A stretch of 64,000 bases of DNA from Coniferiporia sulphurascens. Lineage: Eukaryota; Basidiomycota; Agaricomycetes; Hymenochaetales; Hymenochaetaceae. The notes below the pieces were generated by a model. That model was given only the letters and a program-made list of their open reading frames with translations, did no database searches and was not told the origin of the DNA. The position numbers were made by a program, and so were the translations under genes. Positions within the stretch are counted from its first letter, which is position 1; every line of letters begins with the position of its first letter. This document shows positions 1 to 10,600 of the stretch, piece after piece. The stretch is from the NCBI GenBank assembly GCA_002794785.1, contig NBBA01000027.1, positions 62,001 to 126,000 of the forward strand, written 5' to 3'.

Positions 1-610
1 AAGTGCACCTGAAAGCTCCAAGAGAGCCGGGTCCGGGTCCTGAGTATGGGGTCCAAGCATACAACTCATGTAATCCCAGAGGAGGTCCAAGTCCATATCT
101 TCGTTGGTCAGGTGTCCCTCCTGCTCCATCGCAGCATATGCCAGGCGGATGGCAGCGGAGGTGTGGTCTGAGAGGTGGTTGAGGTGCCCCATCAGCTTAA
201 GCCAGTGGCGCAGAACCTGGAGACAGTTTTCATTGGCCCACTCAGCATGGTGGGTCGGAAGTGGGTCACAGGGGGGCCAGACTTTGCGGATAAAAACCTC
301 CCATCCTGCAAACAGGGGGGAAGCCCGACCTCCCAGTTGCCTGGGTTCCATGCTCCAGCTGCACATGGACGGTCTGCCTGTGGGACCCTTTGGGTGAGAA
401 GGAAACCCCACCCATGGGAATCCCTAACGGCCCGGGGTGGGCCAAGGGGTGCGGCATCAGTGGTTTTAGTCATATGTGCTTCGTCAAACTGGCAGGCATT
501 TTCCGGCAGGTGCCTGATTCCAGGTTCAAAGGGGAGTCGAACCCCAATCCTGAACGGTAGCCAAACTTGGACACTCGGTGTGCACCGGACCACTGCACCA
601 TTGCAGCCCC
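1..610 (-). mobile_element. tRNA-headed SINE-like unit fused to a LINE-A 3' end (tS1)
   Basis: Read on the minus strand, 610 to 292 is a 319-bp unit with a tRNA-like head (A box near 590-600, B box at 533-543) that ends in TTTTT. It then continues without a break into antisense LINE-A sequence (291 to 1), which encodes the last part of ORF2 from the K-V-W-P-P segment onward. The 3' UTR and tail lie beyond the window edge. The second copy (3444-4476) has the same head and body but a different LINE family and joining point. The long antisense reading frames here are incidental; the unit looks non-coding. It interrupts the ORF2 endonuclease region of T1. Head and body are seen directly; origin by template switching is inference. 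Confidence 0.75.
533..600 (-). promoter_or_regulatory. Internal RNA polymerase III promoter boxes of tS1
   Basis: The minus strand reads TGGTGCAGTGG (A box, 600-590) and GGTTCGACTCC (B box, 543-533). Both are close to tRNA-type Pol III consensus, and the first lies about 10 nt inside the unit's 5' end. I do not see a complete cloverleaf. Confidence 0.7.
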
Positions 611-740
611 TTAAGGGACGGGACATTGAGTACCAGGATGCTGGCGGGGTCAGTGAGTGAGGGCTGGAGGCCTATTGGTACCAGGGCGGTTCCTGGATCA
701 AAATTATGGTTGGTGGGGATGGGTCAGTGGTGAGGATCGG
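611..740 (-). pseudogene. T1 LINE ORF2 fragment, start of endonuclease domain
   Basis: The minus strand encodes the endonuclease N-terminal stretch around Q-E-P-P-W-Y-Q, followed by S-L-T-(D)-P-A. It is the 5' part of ORF2 of the antisense LINE T1. It is cut on one side by tS1 and on the other by W1, and contains an in-frame stop. The 15 bp before 741 recur with one mismatch after the W1 tail (2424-2438), so this piece and 2439-2742 were once continuous. Confidence 0.75.
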
Positions 741-2425
741 CATCCTTCTTGTCCTCTTACCACCACCATCTCACCTTTGCTCTGGGGTCATCTCTGGTCA
801 GTCACAGCAACCCATGCTCTGCTCTGGTATACTACTGGGGCATCATGAGAGAAGGCATCTGATTGCGCACCTTTTATAAAGGAGCACTGCTCACTGGTCG
901 CTGAGGCGCTGTAGCGGCATCGCTGGATGGCGCAAGAGGGGCTTAACCGCTCGCCAGAGGGTACGCAACCCATCGAAAACGTTGCAGTGGGGGGGGGTGA
1001 CTTGGTGAGGATGATCCTTCTTCACGTCTGCGCTGACCTTCTCGAGGCAGTGTGCTTGCTGGTCCGCCTCTCGGTGGCGCAAGGGTGCGCATGCCCGCCA
1101 GTCGGGGGGGGACACGATGTTAACGTCCCTACGGGAGGGAGGAAACCCCCTGCCCAGCCAGCAGTCGGCTTCGGCCAGGAAACCTTGGGTTCGGGGAAAC
1201 TCGGATCTTACCCTCGGGTAGTGACCTTGGTCATGGGGCCGTGTAGTCCCCGGCACAGACTAATCAAAGAACTGCTGTCCCCAAATCCTGAAAGGGTGTC
1301 TGATGACGGCATTGGATGCTATAAGGACATAGGGGTCTCATAACACGTGGACCAGCCGGGTAAAACCAGCCGATGCGAAAGCAACAGGCCACCATGGGCC
1401 CTTGGGGGAGATTGCAGGCCCCTACTCACAAACCCTTCACTGGGAACGATGGGAGGTGGTCGGTGCTCCACTGGGGGTGGTTAGTCATGCAGACTCCCTG
1501 GCAGCCTCGAAAGAGATAGACTGGGGTCCAAGCCTCTGGCAATGCGGAGACTTGTGTACACTGCGGATCCGGAAGCAGGACTCCATCCTGAGTATTCCCC
1601 GGGGTTTACCCTGGGTTCCGAAGCATGTGCATGGGAATGGGAAACTCATGTTGGGGTAACCTGACCTCTGAGCAGGCCGTAGCGGTGGGGGGTAGTTCCC
1701 TCCATTCGGCTTGAGAGGACTAAATCCTCCGTGGGTTCGGGTGGGGGTAATTCCCACTTCGGGCTTAAGTTGATTCCCAAGATCCAGCAGTGCTCTACAG
1801 TGGAAAGCGGGGCAAGGGAGGGAATGTGTAGGGTAGGGGGGGCATTTCAATGGGTGGAGTAGTGCCTATGGTGCCGCAACCTTCACCTGGGGTGTTCTCC
1901 TGGCACGGCATGCCTTACCCAACCCAGTGCGCCGTAGAGGACAGCGTGTCGCGTGTAAGGCCTATTAGCTCCAGGCAGCGATGTCACGAGGAAGGTGTAT
2001 GCATAGTGATGGGTCCCACAAGGGCACCCTTAATCTTGGGCCCTCTTAGAGCTCTCAGGTATGCTCCCACCATTTCCCTCTGACTCTTGATTGCCCTTCG
2101 GATCCCCTATCGGTTTCATCTATGGCACCTGCAGCCACTCCTTTCCTCTTCTAAGGGACTGTTTTTTTCCTGATCTTGTCCTCACTTGGTTCAGTTAAAA
2201 TTAGTCACGATATGTATGCCTCCCCTTCCCTTTCTCCTCTCTCCATTAATAGGACGTGTAAGCCCACTAGGCCCCCCTCGGGAGGCACGCGCCCCGCCCA
2301 GTTTCACTTGATGAGTGATGACGGGCACCTCAGTAGTTAGGTAGTTTACAGGCGGCCCCTATGGGGCCGCAGGTGTATTATGTAGCTCAGTAGGAATAAT
2401 AAATTAAAAAAATTTAAAAAAAAAG
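741..2425 (+). mobile_element. W1: non-coding W unit fused to a LINE-C 3' tail
   Basis: The unit starts with CATCCTTCTTG and a CCACCACCAT run, the same leader found at LINE 5' ends. About 1.3 kb without a convincing ORF follows, ending near 2042 (TTAATCTTGGGCC). From about 2043 it is LINE-C: the last ORF2 codons (GAGCTCTCAGG), the 3' UTR, a hairpin at 2352-2370 and an A-rich tail ending near 2423. Flanking duplications of 15 bp with one mismatch (726-740 and 2424-2438) mark a target-primed insertion into T1. Homologous W regions occur at 7678-8947, 20647-21130, 55245-56568 (minus) and 56988-57573. The W region carries GTTAACGTCC near 1118, shared by W2 and W4. Function is unknown; it may be an RNA mobilised in trans. 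Confidence 0.8.
2352..2370 (+). other. 3' UTR terminal hairpin, LINE-C type
   Basis: GCGGCCCC, TAT loop, GGGGCCGC: an 8-bp perfect stem about 35 nt before the A-rich tail. The same position in LINE-A and LINE-B holds GCCCCCCC/GGGGGGGC capped by TTC(G). The pairing is kept while the bases change, so it is a candidate element recognised by the reverse transcriptase. Confidence 0.65.
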
Positions 2426-2438
2426 TGGTGAGGATCAG

Positions 2439-2742
2439 GATAAGGGAATGGACCGCGGCTAGAGAGTGGGCAGCATTCCACTGAAGAATAGAGATGTCTC
2501 TATTCATTGGTCCTCCATGATTTCATTGTCAGTTCCTTCAACAGCCTCAAGGATCTGGCAGAATCGCTGTTTCTTGGGGCATTGAGGGAGGGTGGCAGGG
2601 TGGTTGCCTTTGCAGTTAGTGCAGTAGTGAGGGTGAGGGCACTGGTCGCCCTCGATGGCTTTGGTGGTGCAGGATGCACATGACTTGCGGTGGTTGTGGG
2701 ACAGGTGTCCCCCTCTGCAGTCGGTGCAGCAGGGCTGGGCAC
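2439..2742 (-). pseudogene. T1 LINE: ORF2 start and ORF1 C-terminus (antisense)
   Basis: The minus strand carries the beginning of ORF2 and the end of ORF1, including the last zinc-knuckle cysteines (C-x2-C-K-G) and the acidic C-terminus ending at the Asn-Glu boundary. LINE-C inserted at 2743. The 14-bp sequence GCAGGGCTGGGCAC (2729-2742) is repeated exactly at 19187-19200, where T1 continues. The copy is closest to LINE-A1 and is degenerate. Confidence 0.75.
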
Positions 2743-3443
2743 CATCCCTTCTTGACCTCTTACCACCACCATCTCCCTAGCATGGGCAGCTCAAACTCCC
2801 CCATGGCAGATCAGTTCAGTGGTCGTCCACTACGATCCACAGGCCTCTCAACCGCTAGCTCTACAGCGTCTGGAGCGGCCAACCCCGGCCGCCATCAGTC
2901 GCCAACCGCCCCCCGAAGCTGCTCACTGTCCCCCCCACCGCGGCTCACCCCCCCCAACTACAACGCCCTCACGGGCGAAATACCGCTAGGCGACCTCAAC
3001 CAGTGGCCACAGTGGGGCACACAGACCGCCCTCATCGTCGCTCGAGCCCAGACCATGTCAGGACAGCAGCAGGACGACCAGATGCGGGAGGAACCGCACC
3101 CCCCCAGTCGACAGGCAAATGCAACGCTGACATCCTCTCCCCCGAGACTCCGCGCAACCAGCCAATCACATCAGAGTTCATCCAAGCCCTGACTGACTTC
3201 GCGCCAAATGTGGAGAGAGCTCTTGACACCCTCAAGGCCGAAATTGAACAGGCTGTCAACTCCACAGTGGTCGTACAAGCAACAGCGGCATTCCTGGGGA
3301 AACTAACAGCCCTCAGCCATGAAGCATTGTTGACAACATACCGGACACAAGATAGGGATGATCCGGAACACGTAGCCACCTGCGCAGCGGAACAGGAATA
3401 CGCCCAGGCCACGATGGGTGCGAGGATTTCCCTTGGCACCCCC

Positions 3444-4476
3444 TTTTTTTAATTTTTTTAATTTTTTTAATTTATTATTCCTACTGTGTTATGTAATACA
3501 CCTGCGGCCCCGGAGGGGCTGCCTGTAAACTACCTAACTACTGAGGTGCCCGTCATTGCTCATCGAGTGAAACTGGGCGGGGCGCATGCCTCCAAGGAGG
3601 CCTAGTGTACTTATGTGCCCTATTAGGGAAGGATAGGGAGAGGAGAGAGGGAGGAATACATATCGTGACTACAGAGAACCCGAACAAGTCTAAAGAGAAT
3701 GAGGTCAGGAAAGGGGAGTCCCTTAGAATTGGAAAGGAGTGGCTGCAATTGCCATAGAAGAAACTGATGGGGGAATCCGAAGGGCAGTCACAAGTCAGAG
3801 GGAAATGGGGGGAGCGTACCTGAGAGCTCCAAAAGGGCCAGGTCTGCATCCTGAGTCCTTGGTCCAAGCAACCTGTGCATGTAGCCCCTGAGGGTGTCCA
3901 AGTCGAGGTTGTTGTCTGTGGGGAGTCCGTCCGGTTCCATAGCTGCGAAGGCGAGGCGAATCGCTCCAGCTGTGCAGTTAGACATCCGGTTGAGGTGACC
4001 TGTAAGGCGTAGCCAACGCCGTAAGACCAGAAGGTGGTTTTCGTCCACCCATTCTGTGTGGTGGACAGGGAGGGGGTCGCTCTTGGGCCAGACATGGTGT
4101 ATCCATGGCTGGAAGGTTTCGCACCCACCTAGGATATGGGAGGTTGACTGTGCTGGCCAAAAACCTCCCACCCCGCGAACAGGGGGGAAGCCCGACCTCC
4201 CAGTTGCCTGGGTTCCATGCTCCAGCTGCACATGGACGGTCTGCCTGTGGGACCCTTTGGGTGAGAAGGAAACCCCACCCATGGGAATCCCTAACGGCCC
4301 GGGGTAGGCCGAGGGGTGTGGCATCAGTGGTTTAGTCATACACACTTCGTCAAACTGGCAGGCATTTTCCGGCAGGTGCCTGAATCCGGGTTCAGAGGGG
4401 AGTCGAACCCCAATCCTGAATGGTAGCCAAACTTGGACACTCGGCGCATGCCGGACCACTGCACCATTGCAGCCCC
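3444..4476 (-). mobile_element. tRNA-headed SINE-like unit fused to a LINE-C 3' end (tS2)
   Basis: On the minus strand the unit begins GGGGCTGCAATGG at 4476 and runs through a tRNA-like head and body to a TTTTT at 4163-4159. It then enters LINE-C sequence at GGCCAGCACAG (4158), giving the end of ORF2 (about 4158-3788), the 3' UTR and a T-rich (antisense A) tail at 3444. Flanks are CCCTTGGCACCCCC (3430-3443) and CCCTCGGCGCCCCC (4477-4490), a 14-bp duplication with two transitions. The body is 318 bp, matching tS1. It sits in ORF1 of LINE-C, so a LINE-C-tailed unit inserted into LINE-C itself. Confidence 0.82.
4399..4467 (-). promoter_or_regulatory. Internal RNA polymerase III promoter boxes of tS2
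   Basis: Minus strand: A box TGGTGCAGTGG (4467-4457) and B box GGTTCGACTCC (4409-4399). Spacing and sequence match tS1. A TTTTT run, a potential Pol III terminator, closes the body at 4159-4163. Confidence 0.72.
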
Positions 4477-5073
4477 CCCTCGGCGCCCCCTTCTCCTCTG
4501 CCATGAGGGCCCCATTTACCTTCAGTACAAGGACTAACCTGCAGGCCCAAGCCCAACCTACCCCCCCCGACTCACAGATCTCAGCACTTGTGGACATCGT
4601 CAAGCGGCTCTCAGTCGATGTGGGGAACCTCACCCACCAGGTCTCCTCCATGGCCTCACGCCCTGCTCCGCAGCTGCAACAGGCCCCACAGCAGACTCTC
4701 ACCAATGTGGGAGGAACCACCCCTGCTCCCACCACAGTGGCAACAGCAGCCACTACCATTACCTCGGCTCAACTCGAGGCCGCAGCGAAAGTTGTACCAG
4801 CAGGAGCCCTAATGACGTACGTGCAGTTAGTGGCGATTGCAGCTAACCTCCCCCAGCCCCTAGCAACCCAGACGCCCCCAGCAAAGAAAGCAAAGAAAGT
4901 CCGGCAACCACCACCCCCCCCCAAAATGTATGCCAAGGAACCCACCCTGGTACTAACACCATGGGACCTCATCGCCCCTGCAGCCATGCATAAGTCAGGT
5001 GCCTCTCTCACCGAAATGGCCCAGGGTTTCTTCCAGGCCCTGCCTACTGCTGACACGGTCACTGTGTTGTCCT

Positions 5074-6538
5074 TGTTAGGACCAAGGGTAACTGTGGTTA
5101 GCCGATGGAACAAGTAGCTGAGATAGAGTTGAGGCGTGTGATTGAGTCAAGAATAAGTCAGTAGATGTTGGTACTTCGCTCAGGAGAAGTCTGAGAGAAT
5201 TGAGAAGGTGAATTAAACTGGGGGTCTAGGCTGGTCTAGGCCCTCCTTATATACATGAAGAAGAAGCTCCGCTTGAAAGCGGATGCTCCACAAGGCTCTG
5301 CAGTTGGAGCTATGACGTCTCACAGTGCCGTCATAAGCTCCACTGACTTGGAGCTGTGTACCAGTGCAAATGACCTCATTAGAGGATCATATGAGAAATA
5401 ACTATCTACGATTGGCCATTGGTGCTCCACTGAGCTCCACTGTGTGTCATGCACTCCACTAGGCTCCACTGAGCTCATAGTGAAGTCATAGGTGTCATAA
5501 TGACTTCACCATGACGCTTAGGCTGTGTGCGTCGCCCCACTGTTCTGCACGCTACCCTGTAGTCTTATGTGCCAGTGGCTTCTTGTTGAGATGCTGCCTA
5601 ACAGCTTGATGATTGGTAAGTCGTTGACTTGTCTTGTTGGCCTCCTGTACTGGTTCCTCCATGTTGTCTTGTCGTTTTGGACACTTGCCCATTTAGGGTT
5701 TGTGGCTGGCTTCGGTAAGCGCTTCAGTTCCTGCCGAGTGTGGCTTAATCGCGTAATGCGATATCGGCTAAAGGTCCATAGGCGGGTACCTTTCGGTTGG
5801 TGTCCTGTCATCGATCACATTGTCCGGCAGTTCGTTAATGTGGTTTATCCTAGCGATATGTCGTGTGTATCCTGGAGGTGGCACCGGGGGTGATCCATTT
5901 GATAACCATAGTGTTATCATGTAAAGATTAACATTGCCGATCTGCTGATCTGCGGTCATTGATCCCTTTGCTGATAGATTCTCGAAGAGGGTGATTACCT
6001 TTGTGCATTATCGGTGAGCGTTAGCTAGGAATGTGTTATCCTGCAATGTCCTGTACGGGAAGGATCCTGAGACCACTCGTAGGTCACATTCCTTGTCATG
6101 TATGTGCGGGTTCACTATCATCTGGACATGGACATTGTGCAAAAACTCCTGTACATCGAAGATGTACATTTGTATCGTGTGCGTTACCCTGACCTCCGTG
6201 CCATCGCCTATAGGGTCTACAGCGTGATCTGTAGTTACCTGGCAGTTCGTGTACCCTGCCATGTAAAAGCATTCAGTTATTACTGTGTTAAATGCTTCCC
6301 ATGATTGATTGTATGTGGTTCAGCATCGGTGGCAGAGTATTGACAGGTCAAGAGTCTTTAGCGGTTGCTTGAGCATCATGATTGGCCTGATGTTCCCAAG
6401 AAGTCCTGGTTTTCTAGTTAGTTCTGTCCCCATGTTGAATGATCGCTGGATAGTCTCTGTGGGAGTCCCTTCCTGTATTGGTAGTCGCTGGTATCGTTGT
6501 CTAAGCTTGTAAGCAAGCTTATTCATCAATTCCTAACA
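5074..6538 (-). mobile_element. Solo LTR, 1465 bp, TG...CA ends
   Basis: The insert begins TGTTAGGA and ends TCCTAACA, an 8-bp perfect terminal inverted repeat, and is flanked by the 5-bp duplication GTCCT (5069-5073 and 6539-6543). It interrupts LINE-C ORF1. The only good TATA-like box is on the minus strand (GTATATAAGG, 5254-5245), about 175 bp from the minus-strand 3' end, so the likely orientation is minus, with a long U3 and a short R-U5. Small frames inside resemble nothing I recognise. No gag, pol, primer site or second LTR is visible, so it looks like a solo LTR; a non-autonomous element is the alternative. Confidence 0.72.
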
Positions 6539-7339
6539 GTCCTCTAAGTTTAACACTAAAGGCAACCTAGTGACCACATTTGCAGAAAGACCCGCCTCCT
6601 CCACCCCAACCACATCGGCAATCATTGATCGCCATGCAGATGCATTCACGAAGTATATGCATGACCGCTGCCTAGCCCTCCCAGTGGACTGGCCCATATC
6701 GGACTGATTCCAACTAACCCCTTCCAGAGTGCGACCCAGATCGACGCTACGCATCTCAATGGTGCCCTGCCGGGACATCTTCTTCGGGCAAAACCCACAC
6801 CCCATCACCAAAGCGGCCCTCCTAGTGGAGGTCCGCCAAAACCCCTCCCTCAAGCACCTCGACTTCGTGGTGCCCCCCCACTTCGCAATGGTCCCGGAAA
6901 AGCTCCCTCTCTTGGCGGCATGCCCGGTGTCCTTTACCTTCGTCAACCTGGATGGGCAAACCCGAGCACGCCTCCTCAAGAGGAACAGGGTTTACCTATT
7001 CAGATCCTCCCTCTGCCTTTCAGTCCCACCGGTCCGACCTGGCCTCACCCAGTGTGAACACTGCCAAGGACTTGGCCATGGGAAGAAGGGCTGCCAAGCC
7101 CAGGCCCATTGCGCCAAATGTGCCGGACAGCACTTGATGGCCAACCATTGTAAGTCGTGCACATATTGTGCAAATGATGCAGTCGAAGGAGACGCCTGCC
7201 CCCACCCACGCCACTGTGCTAACTGCCAGGGCGACCACCCCACCACCCTTCCTACCTGCCCGAAGAAGAAGCGCTTCCACGTGATCGACTCTGCCCTCCA
7301 GGTTGAAGAGGACACTGACACCTTCATGGAGGAGGACCA

Positions 7340-7677
7340 ATGAGTGCACAAATCCGTGTACTCCAGTGGAACGCCGCCCACTCACTTGTGGCGATTCATT
7401 CCCTAATTCCTGTCCTTACTAACAAACCATCTCCCCCTCACCTGATCCTGATCCAGGAGCTGCCATGGTATCAAATCGGGCTACAGCCCTCCCTCACCAA
7501 CCCAGATGGGGATCCGGTATTCAACATACCAACAATCCCTGGCTTCGTACCAGTTCTCCCTCCTGCCACCCGACCTAGGGTGGTCACATACGTCTCAAGG
7601 ATCCTCCCCCAATCTTCATGGTCAGTCATCGGCCCAGCCTTGAATGGAACCAACATCGTGATGGTGGAGATCCACAG
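7340..7677 (+). pseudogene. LINE-C ORF2, endonuclease N-terminus
   Basis: The start ATG at 7340 overlaps the ORF1 stop in ATGA. The protein shows L-Q-W-N-A (catalytic Asn motif) and I-Q-E-(L/P)-P-W-Y-Q (catalytic Glu) of AP-type LINE endonucleases. It ends after about 112 residues where W2 begins at 7678. The rest of ORF2 reappears only at 16958, well past the RT active site. Confidence 0.8.
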
Positions 7678-10600
7678 CATCCTTCTTGTCCTCTTACCAC
7701 CACCATCTCGGTTTTACGACTGGGGTTGGCTGGGGGAAGTCGCAGCTACCCGACCTTGTCTGGACTCTCTGGGACTGGGCATTGTATGAGAGAAGGTTCC
7801 GACTCACCCTAGTGCACTGGGGTTGGTCGTCAGTTGCCATAACGCGGCAGGGAATGGGCGCGGAGCTTGCCGGCGGTCTTGGCAACCCGTTGAAAACGTT
7901 GCTTCTGGTTGGATTCTCGGTGAGCTTGCATCCTTCTGGCATCTGCGCTGCCCTCTCGGGGTGGCGTGCTCGTTGGGCCTGCATTGTATGTGGGCTTGGC
8001 GGGGGGGGACATGACGTTAACGTCCTCACAGGGGAGGGGAAAAACCCCCTGCCTCGCAGCGGGTGACTTCGGTCAGGAGATCTTGGTTTGGGGCAACTCA
8101 GATCGCACCTTCGGGTGCTGAGCAATGCCCTTCTGGGTACCTCGGGGCCTGCATTGTCCCTGGCATGACAAATCAAAAACTGCCCCCCCAAATTCCCGAA
8201 AGGGTCTCTGATGACGGCACTTAGTGCTAAAAGGAGATAGGGGGCTCATAACACATGGCGTGGCAGTAAGAACCACCCAATGCTGAAAAGCGACAGGGCA
8301 CCATGGGCCTCTTGGGTGGGTTGGACCCTCTTGAGGTGGTTAGTATCCCTTACTCTCTGGGACGGCTTTGCCACTGGGGTCGGGTATGCGAGATGGAGAT
8401 CCTGGTATGATCGCGGATCCAGAAGCGGGGGCTGGGGGTTGACTGGGCGCTTGTCCTATGACCTCGGTTCCTGAGTATTCCAGCTGTAATGGCTGTTTCT
8501 GAAGTGCATGCCAGGGCATGGGAAAGGGCCTGCATGGAGTGTGCATCGGCATTCTGGCATGCTGAAGTGTAGTGTCTCGGGCTGTAGCGCTGTGGGATAG
8601 TCCCCCATAGTGGCTCCAGAGGACTAAATCCTCCGTCAGTTCATGTGGGGGTAATTCCCACTATGGGCTTAAGTTGATTCCCAGAAGCGCAACGGTACTC
8701 TACAGGACCTCTATGGTCGGGGAGGGAATGTGTAGGGTAGGGGGGTTGTTCCATATGGGTGGGGTAGTGCCTACGGCGCCATGACCCTCACTCGGGATGG
8801 CCCCCTGGCGCAGCACGCCTTACCCTAGTGCTCCAATATAGTGCCCATATGTCATAGAGGACAGTGGGAGCAGTTTCAGTCGGCTGCATATCCTGAGGAA
8901 GGTACATGTGTTGTCTGAGTCCCGCAAGGGTGCTCTTAATTCTGGCCTGCGTCCGCTTGGTACTCACATGGGGTGCGCCGGTTTGGTACCATGGCCGATG
9001 CCAAAAAACCTTAGTAAGCCGCCTGCAGGCTGTGCAAAACATGGCATGCAGATGGATTCTTGGCATCTACAAAGGCACCTCCCCATTCTCTACAAATTTC
9101 CTTTGCTCCCTTCCCCCCCTTTCTTACTATTTCGAATATGCTAAGACTCTCCATTCTCTGTGCCTATGGTGCACCCCACACTCCATTGGTAGAAAATGTT
9201 TTTATAAAACAGTAACTAACCGCCCCTTTTCCACTTCTCTGCAGGTCTGGGTCCCTCAGGTTCAACCGGTCCCTGCATACACTCATCCCCCATGGACAGA
9301 TCCTCTGGCATTTACAAATGGTTGAGTTTTGTTCACCTCTCCTATCACTCCAGTCAGCAAAGACACCTGCGAGGAATTCGTGGAAGCCACATGCTCCCTG
9401 AGCACCCTCCCCCACCTCCAGGTCTTCACTGATGGCTCCTGCATGGGCACAAAGTCTGGTTCCGCAGTCCGCGCCATGTTGGGCCTCACCTGTCTAAAAT
9501 CACGCCAACTCACCTCCCCCACATGTGCCACAGCAACAGACGTGGAGATTTTCTCCCTCACCTCTGCACCTACATGGGCCGCACACCACTTATGGGAGCT
9601 TCTGCCTGTCGCATCTGACATCTTCTTCCTGTCAGATTCGCTGATGGCACTCCACCTCATACGCACATGGGTGCCAGTCCCAGGTGCCCATCTCCTTCAT
9701 CAATGGAAGGCTGGGGTCCAGACTCTCTTGGACTCGTACCTGGATCTCTCCATGCATTTCATATGGTGTCTGGGTCACTCTGATATACCAGGGAATGAAT
9801 GGGCCGACCATGAGGCCAAGTTCATGACAAATCTCCCCCTGTCCTCCCTCGCCCCCTCTACCTCCGCTCTGAAGGAGGTCGCCATCAAAACCCCAATGGA
9901 GCGATGGTCCCTCTCTCTCGCCTGCCCCCTTGCCTCGACAGCTGACAAGTACTTGGCTGTCAATGGCGCCCCCTCCTGCAGACCACGGAAGTTACTCAAC
10001 CAGTCGGTTGACCACCCCCGCCAGGAGCTCTCTGCAGTCACCCAGGTCCTCTGCCATGCCGGTCCCTATGGGGGCTACTGGCTGAGCTTTGACTTAGTCT
10101 ACTGGTGCAGACATGGCCTGATCTTGCATTGCAGGTGGCACAACCACCCTCCCTGGCTAGCCCAATCCACTGCTCATGTCCTGGGTGGTTGCCGCACATT
10201 CCAGCCATGGATTCACAAGGTCTGGCCTCCCCGTGACCCACTTCCGACCCACCACACAGAGTGGGTTGACAAAAACTGCCTCCAGGTTCTGCGATGCTGG
10301 CTGAAAATGACTGGGCACTTGAACCGCCTATCCGACCACACCTCTGCTACCATCTGCCTGGCCCTCGCTGCGATGGATCTAGAGGGGCACCCTACTGATG
10401 AAGATATGGACTTGGACCTCCTTAGGGAATACATGAGTCGTATGCTTGGACCCAGACCCCAGGACCCAGACCCGGCTCTCTTGGAGCTTTCAGGTACACT
10501 TCCTCCCCTCCCCTCTACTCTGTGACCACCTTTCGGACTCTCCCACGTATGTCCCGGCTGGTGCTCTCGCCCTCCCTTTCCAATTCTAAGTTACCCCCAT

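Larger units (their letters stand above)
2782..7343 (+). pseudogene. LINE-C ORF1, gag-like nucleic-acid-binding protein, in pieces
   Basis: The start at 2782 (M-G-S-S-N-S-P) lies about 40 nt after the 5' end, as in the other LINEs. A frameshift separates the N-terminus from 3100-3443, which aligns with the helical middle region of LINE-A1 ORF1. After tS2 the ORF resumes at 4477 with the linker and a basic A-K-K-A-K-K-V-R patch. After the LTR it resumes at 6544 and runs to a TGA at 7341-7343. The C-terminal part has C-x2-C-x4-H-x4-C near 7050-7090 and two further Cys/His clusters, typical of LINE ORF1 proteins that coat the RNA. A further stop lies at about 6704. Broken, not functional. Confidence 0.8.

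Noticed and set aside
192..626. 144-residue antisense reading frame over tS1, and a similar one at 3788-4759
   Set aside because: They run through the tRNA-like head and body into LINE ORF2 by chance. The two tS copies do not conserve a frame, and the unit has Pol III boxes.
4399..4476. A functional tRNA gene
   Set aside because: A and B boxes are present, but I cannot form a full cloverleaf with an anticodon stem and 3' acceptor pairing. The sequence continues as the repeat body.
5525..6262. Small frames inside the 1465-bp insert
   Set aside because: They overlap on both strands, have no recognisable motif, and lie in a sequence with LTR ends and a target duplication.
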